From positions 1-21,142 of the forward strand of contig NW_003138541.1 in assembly GCF_000003605.2 (NCBI RefSeq): 21,142 nucleotides of DNA, written 5' to 3'. Below the pieces are notes generated by a model. The model had not been told where the DNA came from. It did no database searches and saw only the letters and a program-made list of their open reading frames with translations. Positions 10,559 to 20,096 of this stretch are shown here, one piece after another (position 1 is the first letter of the stretch; every line of letters starts with the position of its first letter). The translations under genes and the position numbers were made by a program. The DNA comes from Saccoglossus kowalevskii. Its lineage: Eukaryota; Hemichordata; Enteropneusta; Harrimaniidae.

Positions 10559-10910
10559 ATTATATTCTCAGTATTCACAGTGTTCGGTGTTCTTGTACAA
10601 CTATTATATTCTTAGTATTCATAGTGTTCGGTGTACATGTACAGCTATTATATTCTCAGTATTCACAGTGTTCGGTGTACTTGTACAGCTATTATATTCT
10701 TAGTATTCACTGTGTTCCGTGTACTTGTACAGCTATTATATTCGCAGTATTCACAGTGTTCGGTGTTCTTGTACAACTATTATATTCTTAGTATTCATAG
10801 TGTTCGGTGTACATGTACAGCTATTATATTCTCAGTATTCACAGTGTTCGGTGTACTTGTACAGCTATTATATTCTTAGTATTCACTGTGTGCGGTGTAC
10901 TTGTACAGCT
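10559..10910. repeat. 176-bp (4-unit) tandem duplication
   Basis: Two adjacent copies, marked by GGTGTTCTTG starting at 10586 and 10762. Order in each: C27 unit, GGTGTTCTTG with TACAAC and T27, CATAG, position-7 A C27 unit, T27 CACTGTG. Private changes separate the copies: TTCCGTG near 10717, ATTCGCAG near 10742 and GTGTGCGG near 10890. Confidence 0.8.
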
Positions 10911-11367
10911 ATTTTATTCTTAGTATTCACTGTGTTCGATGTACTTGTACAGCTATTATATTCTCAGTATTCATAGTGTTCGTTGTACTTGTACAGCTAT
11001 TATATTCTCAGTATTCACTGTGTTCGGTGTACATGTACAGCTATTATTTTTTCAGTATTCAGAGTGTTCGGTGTACTTGTACACCTATTATATTCTCAGT
11101 ATTCACAGTGTTCGGTGTACATGTACAGCTATTATATTCTCAGTATTCACAGTGTTCGGTGTACTTGTACAGCTATTGTATTCTCAGTATTCGCAGTGTT
11201 CGGTGTACTTGTACACCTATTATATTCTTAGTATTCACTGTGTTCGGTGTACTTGTACAGCTATTATATTCTCAGTATTCACAGTATTCGGTGTACCTGT
11301 ACAGCTATTATATTCTTAGTATTCACAGTGCTAGGTGCACATGTACAGCTATTATGTTCCCAGTATT
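10895..11367. repeat. Recurrent 0.47-kb block, copy 3 of 5
   Basis: Same order as at 7528, with 435 bp to GCTAGG (11330). Private changes: ATTTTTTCAG near 11046 and ATGTTCCCAG near 11355. It is immediately preceded by the 176-bp duplication. Confidence 0.78.
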
Positions 11368-12170
11368 CCCTGTGTTCGGTGTACTTGTACAGCTATTATA
11401 TTCTTAGTATTCACTGTGTTCGGTGTACGTGTACAGCTATTATATTCTCAGTATTCACAGTTTTCGATGTACTTGTACAGCTATTATATTCTTAGTATTC
11501 ACAGTGTTCGGTGTACTTGTACAGCTATTATATTCTCAGTATTCACTGTGTTCGGTGTACTTGTACAGCTATTATATTCTAAGTATTCACAGTGATTGGT
11601 GTACTTGTACAACTATTATATTCTCAGTATTCACAGTGTTCGGTGTACTTGTACAACTATTATATTCTTAGTATTCATAGTGTTCGGTGTACTTGTACAA
11701 CTATTATGTTCTCAGTATTCACTGTGTTCGGTGTACATGTACAGCTAGTATATTATCAGTATTCACAGTGTTCGGTGTACTTGTACACCTATTATATTCT
11801 TAGTATTCACTGTGTTCGGTATACATGTACAACTATTATATTCTTAGTATTCACAGTGATCGGTGTACTTGTACATCTATTATATTCTCAGTATTCACAG
11901 TGTTCGGTGTTCTTGTACAACTATTATATTCTTAGTATGCATAGTGTTCGGTGTACATGTACAGCTATTATATTCTCAGTATTCACAGTGTTCGGTGTAC
12001 TTGTACAGCTATTATATTCTTAGTATTCACTGTGTTCGGTGTACTTGTACAGCTATTTTATTCTTAGTATTCACTGTGTTCGATGTACTTGTACAGCTAT
12101 TATGTTCTTAGTATTCACAGTATTCGGTGTACGTGTACAGCTATTATATTCTTAGTATTCACAGTGTTCG

Positions 12171-12199
12171 GTGTACATGTACAGCTATTATATTCTTAG
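12171..12199. repeat. Truncated 29-bp monomer
   Basis: Same 15-bp loss, spelled ATTCTTAG before TTGTAC. It belongs to the 293-bp higher-order repeat and is copied exactly 293 bp downstream at 12464. Confidence 0.9.
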
Positions 12200-12463
12200 T
12201 TGTACTTGTACAGCTATTATATTCTCAGTATTCACAGTGTTCGGTGTACATGTACAGCTATTATATTCTCAGTATTCACAGTGTTCGGTGTACTTGTACA
12301 GCTATTATATTCTTAGTATTCACTGTGTTCGGTGTACTTGTACAGCTATTTTATTCTTAGTATTCACTGTGTTCGATGTACTTGTACAGCTATTATGTTC
12401 TTAGTATTCACAGTATTCGGTGTACGTGTACAGCTATTATATTCTTAGTATTCACAGTGTTCG

Positions 12464-12492
12464 GTGTACATGTACAGCTATTATATTCTTAG
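12464..12492. repeat. Truncated 29-bp monomer
   Basis: Second member of the tandem pair at an offset of 293 bp from 12171-12199, with identical spelling ATTCTTAG/TTGTAC. Confidence 0.9.
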
Positions 12493-12930
12493 TTGTACTT
12501 GTACAGCTATTATATTCTCAGTATTCACAGTGTTCGGTGTACATGTACAGCTATTATATTCTCAGTATTCACAGTGTTCGGTGTACTTGTACAGCTATTA
12601 TATTCTCAGTATTCACTGTGTTCGGTGTACTTGTACAACTATTATATTCTTAGTATTCACAGTGATCGGTGTACTTGTACAGCTATTATATTCTCAGTAT
12701 TCACAGTGTTCGGTGTCTGTACAACTATTATATTCTTAGTATTCATAGTGTTCGGTGTACATGTACAGATATTATATTCTCAGTATTCACAGTGTTCGGT
12801 GTACTTGTACAGCTATTATATTCTTAGTATTCACTGTGTTCGGTGTACTTGTACAGCTATTTTATTCATAGTATTCACTGTGTTCGATGTACTTGTACAG
12901 CTATTATGTTCTTAGTATTCACAGTGTTCG

Positions 12931-13403
12931 GTGTACTTGTACAGCTATTATATTCTCAGTATTCACAGTGTTCGGTGTACTTGTACAGCTATTATATTCT
13001 CAGTATTCATAGTGTTCGTTGTACTTGTACAGCTATTATATTCTCAGTGTTCACTGTGTTCGGTGTACATGTACAGCTATTATTTTCTCAGTATTCCGAG
13101 TGTTCGGTGTACTTGTACACCTATTATTTTCTCAGTATTCACAGTGTTCGGTGTACATGTACAGCTATTATATTCTCAGTATTCACAGTGTTCGGTGTAC
13201 TTGTATAGCTATTGTATTCTCAGTATTCGCAGTGTTCGGTGTACTTGTACACCTTTTATATTCTTAGTATTCACTGTGTTCGGTGTACTTGTACAGCTAT
13301 TATATTCTCAGTATTCACAGTATTCGGTGTACCTGTACAGCTATTATATTCTTAGTATTCACAGTGCTAGGTGCACATGTACAGCTATTATGTTCTCAGT
13401 ATT
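12931..13403. repeat. Recurrent 0.47-kb block, copy 4 of 5
   Basis: Joins the same series with 435 bp to GCTAGG (13366), but its first units differ: the TTTTATTC unit is displaced upstream to 12843. Private changes: TTCCGAG near 13096, TGTATAGC near 13204 and ACACCTTTTAT near 13251. Confidence 0.75.
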
Positions 13404-14562
13404 CCCAGTGTTCGGTGTACTTGTACAGCTATTATATTCTTAGTATTCACTGTGTTCGGTGTACTTTTACAGCTATTATATTCTCAGTATTCACAGTGTT
13501 CGGTGTACTTGTACAGCTATTATATTCTTAGTATTCACTGTGTTCGGTGTACTTTTACAGCTATTATATTCTCAGTATTCACAGTATTCGATGTACCTGT
13601 ACAGCTATTATATTATTAGTATTCACAGTGTTCGGTGTACTTGTTCAGCTATTATATTCTCAGTATTCACTGTGTTCGGTGTACTTGTACAGCTATTATA
13701 TTCTTAGTATTCACAGTGATCGGTGTACTTGTACAGCTATTATATTATCAGTATTCACAGTGTTCAGTGTACTTGTACAACTATTATATTCTTAGTATTC
13801 ATAGTGTTCGGTGTACTTGTACAACTATTATGTTCTCAGTATTCACTGTGTTCAGTGTACATGTACAGCTATTATATTCTCAGTATTCACAGTGTTCGGT
13901 GTACTCGTATACCTATTATATTTTTAGTATTCACTGTGTTCGGTGTACTTGTACAACTATTATATTCTTAGTATTCACAGTGATCGGTGTACTTGTACAG
14001 CTATTATATTCTCAGTATTCACAGTGTTCGGTGTACTTGTACAGCTATTATATTCTAAGTATTCACTGTGTTCGGTGTACATGTGCAGCTATTGTATTCT
14101 CAGTATTCGCAGTATTCGGTGTACTTGTACAGCTATTATATTCTCAGTATTCACTGTGTTCGGTGTACATGTACAGCTATTGTATTCTCAGTATTCGCAG
14201 TGTTCGGTGTACTTGTACACCTATTATATTCTTAGTATTCACTGTGTTCGGTGTACTTGTACAGCTATTATATTCTCAGTATTCACAGTATTCGGTGTAC
14301 CTGTACAGCTATTATATTCTTAGTATTCACAGTGCTAGGTGCACATGTACAGCTATTATGTTCTCAGTATTCCCAGTGTTCGGTGTACTTGTACAGCTAT
14401 TATATTCTTAGTATTTACAGTGTTCGGTGTACTTGTACAACTATTATGTTCTCAGTATTCACTGTGTTCGGTGTACATGTACAGCTATTATATTCTCAGT
14501 ATTCACAGTGTTCTTTGTACTTGCACAGCTATTATATTCTCAGTATTCACAGTGTTCGGTGT

Positions 14563-15214
14563 ACTTGTACAGCTATTATATTCTCAGTATTCACTGTGTT
14601 CGGTGCACTTGTACAGCTATTATATTCTTAGTATTAGCAGTGTTCGATGTACTTGTACAGCTATTATATTCTCAGTATTCACAGTGTTCGGTGTACATGT
14701 ACAGCTATTATATTCTCAGTATTCACAGTGTTCGGTATACTTGTACAGCTATTATATTCTCAGTATTGACAGTGTTCGATGTACTTGTACAGCTATTATA
14801 TTCTCAGTACTCACTGTGTTCGGTGTACATGTACAGCTATTATATTCTAATTATCAACAGTATTCGATGTACTTGTACACCTATTATATTCTTAGTATTC
14901 ACTGTGTTCCGTGTACTTTTACAGCTATTATATTCTTAGTATTCACTGTGTTCGGTGTACTTGTACAACTATTATATTCTTAGTATTCACAGTATTCGGT
15001 GTACGTGTACAGCTATTATATTCTTAGTATTCACAGTTTTCGGTGTACATGTACAGCTATTATATTCTTAGTATTCGCAGTGTTCGATGTACTTGTACAG
15101 CTATTATATTCTCAGTATTCACAGTGTTCGGTGTACATGTACAGCTATTATATTCTCAGTATTCACAGTGTTCCGTGTACTTGTACACCTATTATATTCT
15201 TAGTATTCACTGTG
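14563..15214. repeat. Block related to the 20.1-21.1 kb higher-order repeat
   Basis: Shares rare variants with 20358-21141: GGTGCACTTG (14603, 20398), TATTAGCAG, GGTATACTTG, ATTGACAG, AGTACTCACTG, TCTAATTATC and GTACGTGTAC followed by CAGTTTTCGG. The offset is 5795 bp before 14852 and 5927 bp after 14855, so this copy is exactly 132 bp (3 units) shorter at that point. Confidence 0.85.
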
Positions 15215-15728
15215 TTCCGTGTACTTGTACAGCTATTATATTCTCAGTATTCACAGTATTCGGTGTACCTGTACAGCTATTATATTCTTAGTATTCACAG
15301 TGCTAGGTGCACATGTACAGCTATTATGTTCTAAGTATTCACAGTGTTCGGTGTACTTGTACAGCTATTATATTCTCAATATTCACAGTATTCGGTGTAC
15401 CTGTACAGCTATTATATTCTTAGTATTCACAGTGTTCGGTGTACTTGTACAGCTATTATATTCTCAGTATTCACTGTGTTCGGTGTACTTGTACAGCTAT
15501 TATATTCTCAGTATTCACTGTGTTCGGTGTACTTGTACAGCTATTATATTCTTAGTATTCACAGTGTTCGATGTACTTGTACAGCTATTATATTCTCAGT
15601 ATTCACAGTGTTCGGTGTACATGTGCAGCTATTATATTCTCAGTATTCACAGTGTTCGGTGTACTTGTACAGCTATTATATTCTCAGTATTCACTGTTTT
15701 CGGTGTACTTGTACAGCTATTATATTCT

Positions 15729-16699
15729 CAGTATTCACAGTATTCGATGTACCTGTACAGCTATTATATTCTTAGTATTCACAGTGTTCGGTGTACTTGT
15801 ACAGCTATTATATTCTCAGTATTCACAGTGATCGGTGTACTTGTACAGCTATTATATTCTCAGTATTCACAGTGTTCGGTGTACTTGTACAACTATTATA
15901 TTCTTAGTATTCATAGCGTTCGATGTACTTGTACAACTATTTTATTCTTAGTGTTCATAGTGTTCGATGTACTTGTACAACTATTATGTTCTCAGTATTC
16001 ACTGTGTTCGGTGTACTTGTACAGCTATTATATTCTCAGTATTCACAGTGTTCGGTGTACGTGTACAGCTGTTATATTCTCAGTATTCACAGTTTTCGAT
16101 GTACTTGTACAGCTATTATATTAATAGTATTCACAGTGTTCGGTGTACTTGTACAGCTATTATATTCTCAGTATTCACTGTGTTCGGTGTACTTGTACAG
16201 CTATTATATTCTTAGTATTCACAGTGATCGGTGTACTTGTACAACTATTATATTCTCAGTATTCACAGTGTTCGGTGTACTTGTACAACTATTATATTCT
16301 TAGTATTCATAGTGTTCGGTGTATTTGTACAACTATTATGTTCTCAGTATTCACTGTGTTCGGTGTACATGTACAGCTATTATATTCTCAGTATTCACAG
16401 TGTTCGGTGTACTTGTACACCTATTATATTCTCAGTATTCACAGTGTTCGGTGTTCTTGTACAACTATTATATTCATTAGTATTCATAGTGTTCGGTGTA
16501 CATGTACAGCTATTATATTCTCAGTATTCACAGTGTTCGGTGTACTTGTACAGCTATTATATTCTTAGTATTCACAGTGTTCGGTGTACATGTACAGCTA
16601 TTATATTCATAGTTGTACTTGTACAGCTATTATATTCTCAGTATTCACAGTGTTCGGTGTACATGTACAGCTATTATATTCTCAGTATTCACAGTGTTC
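15729..16699. repeat. Shorter copy of the 2990-4662 block
   Basis: Matches 2990-4662 but lacks 702 bp at one point. The junction lies within 16048-16060, where both flanks share GTGTTCGGTGTAC: 16047 no longer matches the right parent and 16061 no longer matches the left parent. The shared AGCTGTTATATT, ATTAATAG and truncated-unit variants make the pairing specific. An additional A occurs near 16475 (TTCATTAG). Either this copy lost 16 units by unequal exchange, or the other gained them. Confidence 0.85.
16584..16612. repeat. Truncated 29-bp monomer
   Basis: Distal partner of 4546-4574 at an offset of 12038 bp, with the same CATAG spelling. This supports copying of the whole block rather than an independent deletion. 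Confidence 0.9.
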
Positions 16700-17005
16700 C
16701 GTGTACTTGTACAGCTATTATATTCTCAGTATTCACTGTGTTCGGTGTACTTGTACAGCTATTATATTCTTAGTATTCACTGTGTTCGGTGTACTTGTAC
16801 AGCTATTATATTCTTAGTATTCACAGTGTTCGGTGGACTTGTACAGCTATTATATTCTCAGTATTCACTGTGTTCGGTGTACTTGTACAGCTATTATATT
16901 CTTAGTATTCACTGTGTTCGATGTACTTGTACAGCTATTTTGTTCTTAGTATTCACAGTGTTCGGTGTACTTGTACAGCTATTATATTCTCAGTATTCAC
17001 AGTGT
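16679..17005. repeat. Copy of the 960-1288 block inside the mosaic
   Basis: Matches 960-1288 (offset 15718) through TTCCGTG, GGTGGAC and TTTTGTTCTTAG. Its left junction with the 4.6-kb-like segment is within 16679-16699. Its right junction with the 9.1-kb-like segment is between about 16970 and 17030, next to a CpG-to-CA change at 17006. Confidence 0.82.
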
Positions 17006-17052
17006 TCAGTGTACTTGTACAGCTATTATATTCTTAGTATTCACTGTGTTCG

Positions 17053-17525
17053 GTGTACTTGTACAGCTATTTTATTCTTAGTATTCACTGTGTTCGATGT
17101 ACTTGTACAGCTATTAAATTCTCAGTATTCATAGTGTTCGTTGTACTTGTACAGCTATTATATTCTCAGTATTCACTGTGTTCGGTGTACATGTACAGCT
17201 ATTATTTTCTCAGTATTCAGAGTGTTCGGTGTACTTGTACACCTATTATATTCTCAGTATTCACAGTGTTCGGTGTACATGTACAGCTATTATATTCTCA
17301 GTATTCACAGTGTTCTGTGTACTTGTACAGCTATTGTATACTCAGTATTCGCAGTGTTCGGTGTACTTGTACACCTATTATATTCTTAGTATTCACTGTG
17401 TTCGGTGTACTTGTACAGCTATTATATTCTCAGTATTCACAGTATTCGGTGTACCTGTACAGCTATTATATTCTTAGTATTCACAGTGCTAGGTGCACAT
17501 GTACAGCTATTATGTTCTCAGTATT
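17053..17525. repeat. Recurrent 0.47-kb block, copy 5 of 5
   Basis: Same order with 435 bp to GCTAGG (17488), sharing ATTAAATTC (near 17115) with the copy at 9111. Private changes: TTCTGTG near 17313 and TGTATACTCAG near 17336. Similarity to the 9111 copy extends left to about 17007 and ends near 17522. Confidence 0.8.
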
Positions 17526-17760
17526 CCCAGTGTTCGGTGTACTTGTACAACTATTATATTCTTAGTATTCACTGTGTTCGGTGTACGTGTACAGCTATTA
17601 TATTCTCAGTATTCACAGTTTTCGATGTACTTGTACAGCTATTATATTCTCAGTATTCATAGTGTTCGTTGTACTTGTACAGCTATTATATTCTCAGCGT
17701 TCACTGTGTTCGGTGTACATGTACAGCTATTATTTTCTCAGTATTCAGAGTGTTCGGTGT
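17139..17760. repeat. 528-bp (12-unit) local duplication
   Basis: TTCGTTGTAC occurs with CGTT at 17139 and again at 17667, exactly 528 bp apart, each followed by a CACTGTG unit, a position-7 A unit with ATTATTTTCTC, then CAGAG and ACACC. The second copy is joined to a unit reading CAGTTTTCGATG, a different neighbour from the first, which marks a junction near 17640-17660. Confidence 0.75.
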
Positions 17761-18530
17761 ACTTGTACACCTATTATATTCTCAGTATTCACAGTGTTCG
17801 GTGTACTTGTACAGCTATTATATTCTCAGTATTCACAGTGTTCGGTGTACTTGTACAGCTATTATGTTCTCAGTATTCGCAGTGTTCGGTGTACTTGTAC
17901 AGCTATTATATTCTTAGTATTCACTGTGTTCGGAGTACTTGTACAGCTATTATATTCTTAGTATTCCCTGTGTTCGGTGTACTTGTACAACTATTATATT
18001 CTTAGTATTCACAGTGATCGGTGTACTTGTACAGCTATTATATTCTCAGTGTTCACAGTATTCGGTGTACCTGTACAGCTATTATATTCTTAGTATTCAC
18101 AGTGCTAGGTGCACATGTACAGCTATTATGTTCTCAGTATACCCAGTGTTCGGTGTACTTGTACAGCTAATTATATTCTTAGTATTCACTGTGTTCGGTG
18201 TACGTGTACAGCTATTATATTCTCAGTATTCACAGTTTTCGATGTACTTGTACAGCTATTATATTCTTAGTATTCACAGTGTTCTGTGTACTTGTACAGC
18301 TATTATATTCTCAGTATTCACTGTGTTCGGTGTACTTGTACAGCTATTATATTCTTAGTATTCACAGTGATCGGTGTACTTGTACAACTATTATATTCTC
18401 AGTATTCACAGTGTTCGGTGTACTTGTACAACTATTATATTCTTAGTATTCATAGTGTTCGGTGTACTTGTACAACTATTATGTTCTCAGTATTCACTGT
18501 GTTCGGTGTACATGTACAGCTATTATATTA

Positions 18531-18989
18531 TCAGTATTCACAGTGTTCGGTGTACTTGTACACCTATTATATTCTTAGTATTCACTGTGTTCTGTGTACT
18601 TGTACAACTATTATATTCTTAGTATTCACAGTGATCGGTGTACTTGTACAGCTATTATATTCTCAGTATTCACAGTGTTCGGTGTTCTTGTACAACTATT
18701 ATATTCTTAGTATTCATAGTGTTCGGTGTACATGTACAGCTATTATATTCTCAGTATTCACAGTGTTCGGTGTACTTGTACACCTATTATATTCTTAGTA
18801 TTCACTGTGTTCTGTGTACTTGTACAACTATTATATTCTTAGTATTCACAGTGATCGGTGTACTTGTACAGCTATTATATTCTCAGTATTCACAGTGTTC
18901 GGTGTTCTTGTACAACTATTATATTCTTAGTATTCATAGTGTTCGGTGTACATGTACAGCTATTATATTCTCAGTATTCACAGTGTTCG
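18531..18989. repeat. 220-bp (5-unit) tandem duplication
   Basis: The segment 18550-18769 is repeated at 18770-18989 with no difference that I can see. The rare TTCTGTGTAC marks each copy (near 18590 and 18810), followed by TGATCGG, GGTGTTCTTG and CATAG in the same order. The copies separate on the left at 18530 (A against C) and on the right at TACACC against TACAGC. Confidence 0.88.
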
Positions 18990-19246
18990 GTGTACTTGTA
19001 CAGCTATTATATTCTTAGTATTCACTGTGTTCGGTGTACTTGTACAGCTATTTTATTCTTAGTATTCACTGTGTTCGATGTACTTGTACAGCTATTATGT
19101 TCTTAGTATTCACAGTATTCGGTGTACTTGTACAGCTATTATATTCTCAATATTCACTGTGTTCGGTGTACTTGTACAGCTATTATATTCTTAGTATTCA
19201 CTGTGTTCGGTGTACTTGTACAGCTATTTTATTCTTAGTATTCACT

Positions 19247-19957
19247 GTGTTCGGTGTACTTGTACACCTATTATATTCTTAGTATTCACTGTGTTCGGTG
19301 TACTTGTACAGCTATTATATTCTCAATATTCACTGTGTTCGGTGTACTTGTACAGCTATTATATTCTTAGTATTCACTGTGTTCGGTGTACTTTTACAGC
19401 TATTATATTCTCAGTATTCACAGTGTTCCGTGTACATGTACAACAATTATATTCTTAGTATTCACTGTGTTCGGTGTACTTGTACAGCTATTATATTCTC
19501 AGTATTCACAGTATTCGGTGTACCTGTACAGCTATTATATTCTTAGTATTCACAGTGCTAGGTGCACATGTACAGCTATTATGTTCTCAGTATTCCCAGT
19601 GTTCGGTGTACTTGTACAGCTATTATATTCTTAGTATTCACTGTGTTCGGTGTACGTGTACAGCTATTATATTCTCAGTATTCACAGTTTTCGATGTACT
19701 TGTACAGCTATTATATTCTTAGTATTCACAGTGTTCGGTGTACTTGTACAGCTATTATATTCTCAGTATTCACTATGTTCGGTGTACTTGTACAGCTATT
19801 ATATTCTTAGTATTCACAGTGATCGGTGTACTTGTACAACTATTATATTCTCAGTATTCACAGTGTTCGGTGTACTTGTACAACTATTATATTCTTAGTA
19901 TTCATAGTGTTCGGTGTACTTGTACAACTATTATGTTCTCAGTATTCACTGTGTTCG
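19247..19957. repeat. 711-bp block, near-identical to 4744-5454
   Basis: Distal copy of 4744-5454, one difference seen over 711 bp. Within an array where neighbouring units commonly differ at one or more sites, this is far more similar than expected for unrelated segments. To its right the sequence continues regularly, whereas the proximal copy runs into the disturbed unit at 5451-5480. Confidence 0.88.
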
Positions 19958-20096
19958 GTGTACATGTACAGCTATTATATTATCAGTATTCACAGTGTTC
20001 GGTGTACTTGTACACCTATTATATTCTTAGTATTCACTGTGTTCTGTGTACTTGTACAACTATTATATTCTTAGTATTCACAGTGATCGGTGTACT

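Larger units (their letters stand above)
11945..12603. repeat. 293-bp higher-order repeat, about 2.25 copies
   Basis: Copies at 11945-12237, 12238-12530 and partial 12531-12603. The period of 293 bp equals six 44-bp units plus one 29-bp truncated unit. Markers paired at this offset: TTTTATTCTTAG, TTCGATG, ATGTTCTTAG, CAGTATTCGGTGTACG and the truncated unit (12171, 12464). Similarity ends at 12604, where the third copy reads CTCAG instead of CTTAG. I saw no difference between the complete copies after their shared start. Confidence 0.88.

Noticed and set aside
13366-15302. Fixed 968-bp (22-unit) higher-order repeat from equal GCTAGG spacing
   Set aside because: The two spacings are equal, but the units between the markers are in different orders in 13.44-14.16 kb and 14.41-15.13 kb, so the equality seems coincidental.
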